Part shown: piece by piece, positions 32,656 to 40,845 of the stretch
Numbering within the stretch: the stretch's first letter is position 1
Layout: the number at the start of each line of letters is the position of its first letter
Origin: JAICWP01 sp035252015
GTDB taxonomy: Bacteria > Acidobacteriota > Terriglobia > Terriglobales > Acidobacteriaceae
NCBI GenBank assembly: GCA_035252015.1
Contig: DATFDP010000115.1
Coordinates: 1-55,590 of the forward strand
DNA length: 55,590 nucleotides
Reading direction: 5' to 3'
Position numbers and translations under genes: made by a program
The notes under the pieces: model-generated
Seen by the model: only the letters and a program-made list of their open reading frames with translations
Told to the model about the DNA's origin: nothing
Databases searched by the model: none

Positions 32656-32793
32656 TTATGCTGCCGTGACCTCCAGAAAAATGTTGTGCTTGCTCCACAA
32701 CGGCAATCGCATCAGCCAGTACGCCATCGTGGACGCCCAGGACAGCGCGCCGTCGAGCCCGCCTGGGTGGGCGAACTTGTCGCCACTGAGTAG
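32656..32793. pseudogene. chimeric scar: tail of the PPOX gene joined to tail of maeB
   Basis: 32656-32722 is about 85% identical to 34643-34709, the 3' end of the PPOX-domain gene in the same orientation (stop at left; last 39 bp identical). 32723-32793 is about 90% identical to the last 70 bp of maeB (29563-29631), again in its native orientation (stop at right) but with a 2-bp frameshifting insertion. Both tails are joined by their internal ends at 32722/32723. No mobile element remains. Interpretation in findings. Confidence 0.85.
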
Positions 32794-32865
32794 CACGTCT
32801 TTTGCTGCGGCCTACGACAACTCTGCCCGCGCGTATTCGGCGCCGAGACGGCTCTCTCCAATCAA

Positions 32866-33735
32866 TCAATTCAAAGCCGTTAGGTCGAGCCTACGCAAAC
32901 GATCCGAATCACGAATCACATCAATTTCGGCGATCCTGCAGCCCTTGACCCTAAAGCACATGACCGCAAAAAGCTGGCCATTAGCCAGCCGCGATACAAT
33001 CCCGGCGGCGCCGTTGACCACCACTGGTTGAACCCACTGGGCAAGACGCGAGAACATGAGCGCACCCTCTGCCGCGACGCGCGCTCCCCGAATCTCTCGC
33101 ACCGTACCGTGATCGCTCCGCACCACGACATCGGGATGGAGCACGCTGATGAGCGCGTCGAAGTCACCATCTCGAATGGCAGCGAAAAAGGCATCCACAA
33201 CTCTTCTCTGCTGTTTAAGATCAACGTCCGGAGTCAAGGAGGATCCGCGCATCCTGCGACGTGCGCGGCTGGCCAGTTGTCTTGCTGCAACAGGAGAGCA
33301 CCCAATAATGGAGGCGATCTCGTCGAAGGCGACCGCGAACATATCATGTAACACGAAAGCCAGCCGTTCAGAGGGAGACAATGTTTCGAGTACAACGAAT
33401 AGAGCGATGCCGATGGAATCGGCTATAAGCGCTTCGTGCTCGGGATCCATTCCGTCTTCACGGCTCACGATCAAGTCGGGAACATGCGTGTTCAGGGGCT
33501 CCTCTCGTCGGGACTTGCGCGAACGCAATACATCAATGCACACACGGCCAATCACCGTCGTCAGCCAACCATCGAGATTCTCAATCGTGCTCGATTCTGC
33601 TCGGCTGAGCCTCAGCCAAGCCTCCTGCACGGCATCATCCGCCTCACTCAGCGAGCCGAGCATACGATAGGCCACCGCTCGCAAGTGCTGTCGTCTCCTC
33701 TCAAACCTCTCTGTTAGCCAATCCTGGTCCGTCAT
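32866..33735 (-). CDS. ECF41-type sigma factor with C-terminal SnoaL-like domain
   Basis: 289 residues: sigma region 2 (AYRMLGSLSEADDAVQEAWL), region 4 (LSPSERLAFVLHDMFAVAFD, HTH IASIIGCSPVAARQLASRAR) and a SnoaL-like NTF2-fold domain from about 175 that regulates activity in this class (SigJ/ECF41). The usual NPDKL end motif reads DSDRL. No anti-sigma gene is adjacent, as expected for ECF41. ATG at 33735, Shine-Dalgarno GGGAGAGG. Its promoter and that of the divergent DoxX gene match the known ECF41/SigJ consensus. Confidence 0.93.
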   Translation of the reverse strand: MTDQDWLTERFERRRQHLRAVAYRMLGSLSEADDAVQEAWLRLSRAESSTIENLDGWLTTVIGRVCIDVLRSRKSRREEPLNTHVPDLIVSREDGMDPEHEALIADSIGIALFVVLETLSPSERLAFVLHDMFAVAFDEIASIIGCSPVAARQLASRARRRMRGSSLTPDVDLKQQRRVVDAFFAAIRDGDFDALISVLHPDVVVRSDHGTVREIRGARVAAEGALMFSRLAQWVQPVVVNGAAGIVSRLANGQLFAVMCFRVKGCRIAEIDVIRDSDRLRRLDLTALN

Positions 33736-33736
33736 C

Positions 33737-33763
33737 GGTCACATCCTCTCCCTGTGATCCGTC
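33737..33763 (+). promoter_or_regulatory. ECF41-type promoter for the DoxX-like gene
   Basis: GGTCACA (33737-33743), exactly 16 bp, CGTC (33760-33763), in the direction of the gene at 33856. Matches the GTCACA-N16-CGTC consensus reported for SigJ/ECF41 factors. Confidence 0.75.
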
Positions 33764-33774
33764 ATTACTGTTAT

Positions 33775-33801
33775 GACGAACGAAACCCGGCAGATGTGAC
33801 C
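33775..33801 (-). promoter_or_regulatory. ECF41-type promoter for the sigma gene itself
   Basis: On the minus strand GGTCACA (33801-33795), 16 bp, CGTC (33778-33775). It would start transcription near 33768, about 33 nt before the sigma ATG: autoregulation. It faces the plus-strand promoter, and the pair forms one large inverted repeat (GGTCACAT...CGTCAT / ATGACG...ATGTGACC). Confidence 0.75.
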
Positions 33802-33855
33802 TGAAGGATCGGCGTTCATTTCCTGGGCATTGCGGGAAGGAAGGTTCAACCAACT

Positions 33856-34446
33856 ATGAAAGAACGAAGGGGAGGCTCGACGGCGTACCTACAAGGGGCC
33901 TGGGATCTGAACAAGTCATTGCCAAGCATTCGGAGGATCGCCTACTGGACATGCACCTTCATCATCGCATTTGAAATGACGGCTGGAGCAATCTGGGGCC
34001 TCATGCGCATCGAATATGTTCGAGTTGTATTCGCCCATCTTGGCTATCCCATTTATCTTGCTACCATCCTTGGCATCTGGAAAGTTCCGTTTGCCCTTGT
34101 ATTGTTTCTTCCGGGTTTGCAGCGGCTCAAGGAGTGGGCGTACGCCGGGGCTGTGTTCAACTACACTGGCGCGGCAGCCTCGCATTTGCTCGCCGGACAC
34201 GCCGGCATGGGCTCCTCCGTTGTCTTGTCCAATCCTGCCGGCCCGGGAGTATCCGGTCCCTTTCTTTTCGCGGTCATCACAATTGTCTCGTGGGCTCTGC
34301 GTCCAGCAGCACGCCGCCTGTCAGCGCCACCCCCGTCCCCTGCTGATCGGGGCGCTCTCCGATGGATCGTTCCAACTGTCATTGTGATCGTGCTGTTCGT
34401 CCTTTCATGGGTTCTTCTACCCAAAGGTGGCCCGCCTGGTTCATGA
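33856..34446 (+). CDS. DoxX-like membrane protein
   Basis: 196 residues, four or five TM helices. IAYWTCTFIIAFEMTAGAIW, LGYPIYLATILGIWKVPFAL and LKEWAYAGAVFNYTGAAASH are characteristic of the DoxX_2 group. Divergent from the ECF41 sigma gene and served by the matching promoter at 33737-33763, so it is the most likely direct target. ATG 33856 is preceded by GGAAGGAAGG. A C-terminal Pro-rich loop and last helix (IVPTVIVIVLFVLSWVLLP) follow. Precise activity unknown. Confidence 0.88.
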   Translation: MKERRGGSTAYLQGAWDLNKSLPSIRRIAYWTCTFIIAFEMTAGAIWGLMRIEYVRVVFAHLGYPIYLATILGIWKVPFALVLFLPGLQRLKEWAYAGAVFNYTGAAASHLLAGHAGMGSSVVLSNPAGPGVSGPFLFAVITIVSWALRPAARRLSAPPPSPADRGALRWIVPTVIVIVLFVLSWVLLPKGGPPGS

Positions 34447-34642
34447 GAAGAGGCAGACGATTCGAGGTACGTGATTACCGCAAGCATATCGTTCACCCTT
34501 GAACCGTTGCGTCTCGAGTAGTTTGCCGGCAAAAGGGAACAGGAGCGGAATAGGAAAACCCAGGACGCAAGACCTGGCTATCTTTTCGCGAATTGAAAGA
34601 GTTTGTTGGGGTGGAACAAACACTGTGGGGTCTTACCGTATT

Positions 34643-35317
34643 CTATGCCACCGTGATCTCGAAGAATACATTGTGCTTGCTCCACAACGGCAATCGCATC
34701 AGCCAGTACTTGCGCTCCAGCGCCCGCTTGGCTGGAGGAAATTCCCACGGCTCAAGAACCCGGGCTCTCCCCTCCACTTCCGGTCCGGTGATTCGCCCTC
34801 GCATGGTGCACGGCGCCACCAGCACTCGGGAATTGTTGCGGATCCGCTTGTACTTCCAGGTGTCGTCGCGAGTCATGAAATAGAGCCTTCCCTCCTGCTC
34901 GGCAAACCATAGCGGCGTCCGCACCACCTGCCCATTCTTACGAAAGCTGGCCAGGCTCAGGTATTTCTTCTGCGCGAGGTGCGCAAACGCATTTAAACCT
35001 TTCTGCGCCACGCGCTGGGGCTCCGGGTCTTGCGCCGTCTTTCCCCCGCTGATGGCTGGCACAATCGAAATTTCGCTCCCGGCAGAAACAGGCGTCGACA
35101 GGCCGCCGGTGTAACGGATGTTCTCTTTTCCCACAAAAATGTTGATGTGCTCCCGCACCTGTCCCTGCTCGGTTACCACTCGGTCCCGCATGCCCGGGCA
35201 AACCGCCCAGAGCGCCTGCAGAGCCTCGGACACCGTACCCGCCGCCCCCTTCAGCTCTACCTCCTTGCGCCCACCGCTGAAGGAACGCAACGGCCCCGGA
35301 ATGTGAACGATAATCAC
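34643..35317 (-). CDS. MoaD/ThiS ubiquitin-like domain fused to a PPOX (pyridoxamine-phosphate-oxidase-like) domain
   Basis: 224 residues. Residues 1-92 are a beta-grasp MoaD/SAMP-like module (IIVHIPGPLRSFSGGRKEVE, HINIFVGKENIRY) ending in the canonical SEISIVPAISGG. Normally the chain stops after this diglycine; here it continues KTAQDPEP into a flavin split-barrel PPOX domain (FAHLAQKKYLSLASFRKNGQ to the C-terminus). The diGly at 91-92 is thus internal. GTG start at 35317 overlaps the kinase stop (GTGA, 4 nt), with GGAAGAGG upstream. A diverged copy of its last 67 bp lies at 32656. Confidence 0.85.
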   Translation of the reverse strand: MIIVHIPGPLRSFSGGRKEVELKGAAGTVSEALQALWAVCPGMRDRVVTEQGQVREHINIFVGKENIRYTGGLSTPVSAGSEISIVPAISGGKTAQDPEPQRVAQKGLNAFAHLAQKKYLSLASFRKNGQVVRTPLWFAEQEGRLYFMTRDDTWKYKRIRNNSRVLVAPCTMRGRITGPEVEGRARVLEPWEFPPAKRALERKYWLMRLPLWSKHNVFFEITVA

Positions 35318-37404
35318 CGTTGCCTCTTCCGTTTGGTGCTGTTCTTCGGTTTTTTTCTCGACCGGCCGGACGCCGGCAGGGTCGAACTCCGCACCGCGCG
35401 TGGCTCGCCAATCACTGCGCTCTTCACGCACACCACCGCCGGCAAACCCTCCAGGATTCGTTTCCACGTCTTGCCCTCGTCGGCCGAGCCGTAGAGCTGC
35501 CCGCTTCGTGTTCCAAAATATAAACCGTGTGGGTCGAACGAATCCGTGGTCATGGCGTCGCGCAGGACGGTTTCGTAAGCTCCCTTCTGCGGCAGCCCGC
35601 GCATCAGCGGCTCCCACGAGCCGCCGGCATTGCGCGTGCGATACACGCGCAGCCGCCCTTCCGGCGCGCAGCGGAACTCATCCGACTCCACCGGTACGAT
35701 ATACAAGCTGTCAGGATTGTGCGGGTGCATCACCATGGCGAAACCAAAATCCGACGGCACTCCGTTGGCCACGTCCTGCCAGCTTTCCGCTTTGTCATCG
35801 GAACGATAAAGACCCCAGTGGTTCTGCAGAAACAGGCGCTCCGGCTTGGCCGGGTGCATCACGAACTTGTGCACGCATTGCCCGAACTCCGGATACTTTT
35901 CCGGCTGGTACACCACGCGAATGCCTCGGTTCACGGCCCGCCAGTTTTGCCCGCCATCGTCAGTCCGGTAAACGCCGCCCGCGGAAATTCCCACGTACAT
36001 GCGGTCTTTCTTCGCGGGATCGAGCGCGATGGTGTGCAGCGTCAGCCCGCCGTTGCCTGGCATCCATCGCGGGCGGTGCGGGTGATCAAACAACCCGCGC
36101 ACCAGCGACCACGTTTCTCCCGCATCGCGCGATTCAAACAGCGCCGCCGGCTCCACCCCGCAATACATCACATCCGGCTCGTCCGCACGCCCCAGGCAAA
36201 TCTGCCAGATGTTGGTCAGCACCGCCCCCGTCTCTGCAGGAAATTTCACGTTGGTCTCGGCGGGATTGGTCCACACCTTCCCGAAATCGTCGCTTGATCG
36301 AAGGTAAGTGCCCCAGAAAGTGTGGGTGGCCGCCCACAACCGATGTCGCCCCTCGCGACCGTCATAAGCGAAGGCATAAATCGCCTGCCCATGAAAATAA
36401 GGCCCGGCCACATCCCACTTTCGCCGGTCCCGGTTTGACCGCAGCAGGAACGCTCCCTTAATTGTTCCCACCATCAGCAGCACATCGCCGTTTTTTACTC
36501 GCAGGTGACGAATGCCGCGATGTACCGTCGTCAGCGGCCCGCGTTGCTCGGGCTGCGCGGCCCTGGGGACCACCGAGGCGGACTGCACCGCCTCCAGCGC
36601 CGCTTCAACTTCGGCTGCCTGCTGGTAGCGCTGTGCCGGCTCCTTGGCCAGGCAGCGCTGAATGATCGCCCGCAGGCCCGGCGGTATGCGCTCCGGCAGC
36701 GGTGGCGGCGGCTCGTGCAGAATCGCGGAGCCGACGGCGATGCTGGTCGTTCCGCGAAACGGCATTTGTCCTGACACCGCCTCGTAAATCACGGCTCCCA
36801 GCGCCCACAGGTCGCTGCGGTAGTCGCCCGGCTGCCCGCGCAGAACTTCCGGCGCCATGTAGAACAGCGTGCCCATCACCGTGCCCGTGCTTGGCGGAGG
36901 CGCCACGCTGACCGTAGCCACCTCGTCCGCCGGCTTAGGCACCCGCCGCGCCAGGCCGAAATCCAGCACTTTGACCAGCCCCTGCGGCGTAACCAGAATG
37001 TTGGCGCTCTTCAGATCATGATGAACAATGTTGCGGCCATGCGCGTGCGCCAATGCGGCTGCAATCTGCGCCGCGTAGCGCATCACAGTTTCAACCGCCA
37101 GGCCATCCTGCCCAATCAGTTCCCGCAGAGACTTCCCCTCCACCAGCTCCATCACCATGTAGAGTTCATCTTTGAACTCGCCCACTTCGTGGATGGTGCA
37201 GATGTTGGGATGGCTCAACGCGGAGGCGGCCCGGGCTTCGTGCAGCAGGTGCTCGCGCGAAAGCTTGTCCGCCGCGCCCTCGGCCACCAGCTTGAGGGCG
37301 ACATCCCGCTCCAGGACCTCGTCATGGGCGCGATAGACCACGCCCATTCCGCCCTGCCCTATTTTCGAAACGATTCGGTAGTGGCTGATTGTTTCGCCGA
37401 TCAC
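35314..37404 (-). CDS. Ser/Thr protein kinase fused to a BNR/sialidase-like beta-propeller
   Basis: 696 residues. Kinase domain about 10-275: GQGGMGVVY loop, VALKLV lysine, HHDLKSAN catalytic loop (HRD arginine is His), DFG and MAPE activation segment. From about 310 a propeller follows with repeated BNR/Asp-box motifs (SSDDFGKVW, SRDAGETW, TDDGGQNW, SDDKAESW, TRNAGGSW, SADEGKTW). No TM helix separates them, so both parts should be cytosolic, unlike most bacterial PASTA-type kinases. Tail basic (RSRKKPKNSTKRKRQR). Translationally coupled to the MoaD-PPOX gene. Confidence 0.93.
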   Translation of the reverse strand: MIGETISHYRIVSKIGQGGMGVVYRAHDEVLERDVALKLVAEGAADKLSREHLLHEARAASALSHPNICTIHEVGEFKDELYMVMELVEGKSLRELIGQDGLAVETVMRYAAQIAAALAHAHGRNIVHHDLKSANILVTPQGLVKVLDFGLARRVPKPADEVATVSVAPPPSTGTVMGTLFYMAPEVLRGQPGDYRSDLWALGAVIYEAVSGQMPFRGTTSIAVGSAILHEPPPPLPERIPPGLRAIIQRCLAKEPAQRYQQAAEVEAALEAVQSASVVPRAAQPEQRGPLTTVHRGIRHLRVKNGDVLLMVGTIKGAFLLRSNRDRRKWDVAGPYFHGQAIYAFAYDGREGRHRLWAATHTFWGTYLRSSDDFGKVWTNPAETNVKFPAETGAVLTNIWQICLGRADEPDVMYCGVEPAALFESRDAGETWSLVRGLFDHPHRPRWMPGNGGLTLHTIALDPAKKDRMYVGISAGGVYRTDDGGQNWRAVNRGIRVVYQPEKYPEFGQCVHKFVMHPAKPERLFLQNHWGLYRSDDKAESWQDVANGVPSDFGFAMVMHPHNPDSLYIVPVESDEFRCAPEGRLRVYRTRNAGGSWEPLMRGLPQKGAYETVLRDAMTTDSFDPHGLYFGTRSGQLYGSADEGKTWKRILEGLPAVVCVKSAVIGEPRAVRSSTLPASGRSRKKPKNSTKRKRQR

Positions 37405-37499
37405 CTTGCACTCCGGATGTAGGCTAATTGGAGGAGGGAAACTGCGTCAACGCTCGCCCCACAACCCAGGCGCGCAACTCAAAGCTGTCGCCCGTTGAC

Positions 37500-38117
37500 T
37501 TACGATCTCTTTCTGCGCTTCGCCGCACCCTTGCTTCGCGCAAGTCTCACTCTCCGCCGCGCTCCCGGCACTTTCCCGATTCGCGGATCCCCGCCCAGAA
37601 TCAGCTCGCAGGCATGCAGCGCTGCTTCTTCAAAATCCGGCGCATCCGCGGGCAATATCTGCCACCCGGTCACTTTCTTTCCCAGCACTCCGATGGAGCG
37701 CATATTCGGAAACTCGCGCCGCAGGTTCGCGTGGTGCTCCTCGGTGGTAGCCAGCCACACGCCGTTGTCATCCGTTTTCGAGCTTTTGTCCCGGAGAATC
37801 ACGACGATCTTCTCACCGACATACACCGCCAGGCAGCCGAACATGGGATTCGTTCGCGGCGAAAGCGGAGCCAATGCGTCGAGCACGAACTCATGCGGAA
37901 CCTTCTTGCGCTGCTTCGCAGTGAACAGCGCGTCTTCCAGCGGCAAATCCGACGCTTTGGGGCGGCGCTTCGGCACCGCATCCATGATATAGCGGATAAT
38001 TCCTGCCGAGTCCTCGCCCCGCCTCACTGTCCATTTCCGGACTGCGCCGTCCCACAAGCGCACACGGCCAGCGAAACCAACAACAGCTTTCCCGCTTGCC
38101 TCTTTAGAACCAGCCAT
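37500..38117 (-). CDS. conserved hypothetical, TfoX-N/YjbR-like C-terminal half
   Basis: 205 residues. The segment SPRTNPMFGCLAVYVGEKIV followed by VILRDKSS resembles the TfoX N-terminal fold (MFG...), then HANLRREFPNMRSIGVLGKK. The N-terminal 60 residues and the very basic C-terminus (RRRVRLARSKGAAKRRKRS) are unassigned. ATG 38117. Divergent from the permease gene. Family assignment tentative. Confidence 0.6.
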   Translation of the reverse strand: MAGSKEASGKAVVGFAGRVRLWDGAVRKWTVRRGEDSAGIIRYIMDAVPKRRPKASDLPLEDALFTAKQRKKVPHEFVLDALAPLSPRTNPMFGCLAVYVGEKIVVILRDKSSKTDDNGVWLATTEEHHANLRREFPNMRSIGVLGKKVTGWQILPADAPDFEEAALHACELILGGDPRIGKVPGARRRVRLARSKGAAKRRKRS

Positions 38118-38199
38118 TTACCTTCGCCATCTCGGCAGCTGACGTGCTACCGCAACCAAGGGCTCGGTGTATCTATCCCCATCTGGGCCTGGAGCAACC

Positions 38200-40701
38200 A
38201 TGGATACCTTGCTGCAGGATGTTCGTTACGGGACTCGCATGCTGCTGAAGTCACCTGCCTTCACCGCCATTGCGGTGCTTATGCTGGCCCTCGGCATCGG
38301 CGCCAACACCGCTATCTTCTCGCTTACCTACCAGGTCCTCCTGCGTGAATTGCCGGTGCAAAAACCCGAACAACTGGTCATTCTGCGCTCCCCCGGCGAA
38401 AAACCCGGCCACACTTCCAGCGACAGCGACTCCGCCACCTCATTTTCCTATCCCCTGTATAAGGACCTGCGCGCTCAGAGTCAGGTTTTCTCCGGTCTGC
38501 TGGCCCGCTTTCATGTACCCTTGAACGTTGCCGGCCAGGGCAGCACCGAGCGCGCCAGCGGTGAGCTGGTTTCCGGCAACTACTTCGAAGTACTTGGCGT
38601 TCCCCCCGTCCTGGGCCGTGCCTTTTCCCTCCAGGACGAAACCGCTCCCGGCGCCAATCCCGTGGCCGTGCTCAGCTATGGCTACTGGGCCCGGCGCTTT
38701 GGCCGCGATCCCGCCGTCCTCAACAAGCAGTTGACGGTGAATGGCACCGTCCTCACCGTGGTGGGCGTGGCCCGTCCTGGCTTCACCGGCGTGCAGATCG
38801 GCGACTTGTCCGACATCTTCATTCCCATCACCATGAAGCCGCAGATGACTCCCAACTGGAACGGCTTGGAAAATACCAAGGACAACTGGGTGGCCATCCT
38901 CGGCCGCCTCCGCCCGGACGCCACCCGCGCCCGCGCTCAGGTTGCCCTCCAGCCTCTTTACCATTCGCTTCTCCTGGCTGAAGTGCCCCTCATGAATCTT
39001 TCCGAGACGAGCAAACGCCAGTTCCTGGAGCGGCCCCTTCTGCTGGAACCCGGCGCTTCTGGCCGGCAGGTCCTGCAAGCCGACGCCCGTCAGCCTTTGA
39101 TCCTGCTGGCCGTGATGGTCGGCCTGGTGCTGCTCATTGCCTGCGCCAACCTAGCCAGCTTGCTGGTGGCTCGGGGCGAGGCCCGGCAGCGCGAAATCGC
39201 CGTGCGTCTGGCCGTAGGCGCCGCCCGCTGGCGTCTGGTTCGCCAGCTCTTCACGGAAAACCTTCTCCTCGCTGTCCTCGGCGGCGCTGCCGCTGTGCTC
39301 GTTGCTGTCTGGACCCTCGGCTTTCTGGTGCAAACCATGCAGGAGAACATGGGCGTTTTAGGATTGGAAAAGCAGCTCGACGGCCGCATCCTCGCCTTCG
39401 CCGTCGCTCTTTCTCTCCTCACCGCAATTCTATTCGGTCTCCTGCCCGCCCTGCGGGCGGCGCACGCCGATGTGCAGAGCACCCTGAAAGACCTGGGCGC
39501 CAGCGTCTCCCACCGTATTTCCAGCGTGCGTCTGCGCAAGGCGCTCATCGTTGGCCAGGTGGCCCTCACCGCGGTTCTGCTTACCGCTGCGGGCCTCTTT
39601 ACCCGCAGCCTGCTCAACCTGAAGAAAACCAACCTGGGCCTGCGCACTGACCAAGTTGTCGAATTCACCATCGCGCCCCAGCTCAACCGCTATTCCCCGC
39701 CGCGGGCTCTGGCTTTTGTGGAACGGTTGCGCCAAACCATCGCCGCAGCGCCGGGGGTCAACTCGGTAAGCGCCGCTACTGTTCCAATCCTCGCCGATGA
39801 CGAGTGGGGCTCTGACGCAACCATCCAGGGCTATAACCCCCGTGAAGGCGAAGACATGCACGTCTGGCGCAACGAAGTGGGACCCGACTACTTTGCCACT
39901 TTGGGCACTCCTCTTCTGGCCGGACGCGAATTCCGCGAGTCCGACGCCTCCGCCAATCCTTTGGTCGCCGTCGTCAACGCTACTTTCGTCCGCCGCTTCC
40001 TGCAGGGACGCAATCCGCTCGGCATCCACTTCCGCCTTGGTTCCGGCGCCGACAAGCCCGAGATCGAAATCGTAGGTGTGGTCCAAGACAGCAAGCACTC
40101 TGATCCGCGTGATCCTATCCACCCCTTCGTCTATGCCCCTTATGCGCAGGACCCGACGTTCGGGCGCGCCACCTTCTACGTGCGCACCCCTAACGAGCCT
40201 TCGACTATGGCCGCGACTCTGCGGAAAATCGTGCAAAGCTTTGACTCCAGCCTGCCCGTTTATGATTTGAAAACTCTCAAGCAGCAGGTGGACGAGACCG
40301 TGTTTGCCGACCGCCTGCTCACCTCCTTGTCGCTGTGCCTGGGATTTCTGGCCGCGGTTCTGGCCGCCATCGGACTGTATGGCGTGATGGCGTACGTGGT
40401 GGCGCGGCGCACTCGCGAAATCGGTATTCGCATGGCCCTGGGCGCAACCCGCGAAAGCATTGCCACGCTCATCTTGCGCGAGGTGGTGCGCATGATGGCG
40501 ATTGGCCTGGCTATCGGCCTGGCAGTGGCTCTCGCCGCCGATCGTCTGGTGGCCTCGCTGCTCTTCGGAGTACAGGCCACCGATCCGCTGGTGTTCGCTG
40601 GCGCGGTGCTGCTGCTTGCTCTGATTGCGCTCCTGGCCGGAGGCCTGCCCGCCCACCGTGCCGCCAGCGTGGATCCCGTGGTGGCCCTGCGCTACGAATA
40701 A
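38200..40701 (+). CDS. ABC transporter permease of the acidobacterial duplicated orphan type (ADOP)
   Basis: 833 residues with two FtsX-type modules each behind a MacB-like periplasmic domain: N-terminal MDTLLQDVRYGTRMLLKSPA and first TM, MacB core, a three-helix FtsX domain near 310-430, second MacB core, last FtsX domain from about 700 (LCLGFLAAVLAAIGLYGVMA, RTREIGIRMALGA, terminal VDPVVALRYE). No ATPase gene is adjacent, as is usual for this group. Start ATG 38200 with GGAG 5 nt upstream rather than an earlier in-frame codon. Substrate unknown. Confidence 0.93.
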   Translation: MDTLLQDVRYGTRMLLKSPAFTAIAVLMLALGIGANTAIFSLTYQVLLRELPVQKPEQLVILRSPGEKPGHTSSDSDSATSFSYPLYKDLRAQSQVFSGLLARFHVPLNVAGQGSTERASGELVSGNYFEVLGVPPVLGRAFSLQDETAPGANPVAVLSYGYWARRFGRDPAVLNKQLTVNGTVLTVVGVARPGFTGVQIGDLSDIFIPITMKPQMTPNWNGLENTKDNWVAILGRLRPDATRARAQVALQPLYHSLLLAEVPLMNLSETSKRQFLERPLLLEPGASGRQVLQADARQPLILLAVMVGLVLLIACANLASLLVARGEARQREIAVRLAVGAARWRLVRQLFTENLLLAVLGGAAAVLVAVWTLGFLVQTMQENMGVLGLEKQLDGRILAFAVALSLLTAILFGLLPALRAAHADVQSTLKDLGASVSHRISSVRLRKALIVGQVALTAVLLTAAGLFTRSLLNLKKTNLGLRTDQVVEFTIAPQLNRYSPPRALAFVERLRQTIAAAPGVNSVSAATVPILADDEWGSDATIQGYNPREGEDMHVWRNEVGPDYFATLGTPLLAGREFRESDASANPLVAVVNATFVRRFLQGRNPLGIHFRLGSGADKPEIEIVGVVQDSKHSDPRDPIHPFVYAPYAQDPTFGRATFYVRTPNEPSTMAATLRKIVQSFDSSLPVYDLKTLKQQVDETVFADRLLTSLSLCLGFLAAVLAAIGLYGVMAYVVARRTREIGIRMALGATRESIATLILREVVRMMAIGLAIGLAVALAADRLVASLLFGVQATDPLVFAGAVLLLALIALLAGGLPAHRAASVDPVVALRYE

Positions 40702-40740
40702 AACCTTCAACGCAGAAATCGCAGGGAGCTGCTTTCACGG

Positions 40741-40845
40741 TAGCGCCGGCGTCCCGCCGGCTGTCGCGCGGGCATCTTGCCCGCGCAAACAGAAGGGCGG
40801 GAACTTACCCAATCACCTGATTACCCAATTACTCAATCCCTACGT
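40741..40845. repeat. GCGCCGGCGTCCCGCCGGC palindrome and AATTACCC repeats
   Basis: GCGCCGGCGTCCCGCCGGC and GCGCGGGCATCTTGCCCGCGC (two hairpins) lie behind the permease gene, then AATCACCTGATTACCCAATT and related units run into the EamA stop region. Confidence 0.65.

Noticed and set aside
32624..32869. 81-codon minus-strand frame and a 121-codon plus-strand frame over the scar
   Set aside because: Both read through the joined maeB/PPOX tails and the sigma gene 3' end; not real genes.
39430..40710. 426-codon minus-strand open frame
   Set aside because: Antisense shadow of the ADOP permease; His/Gln-rich with no motif.
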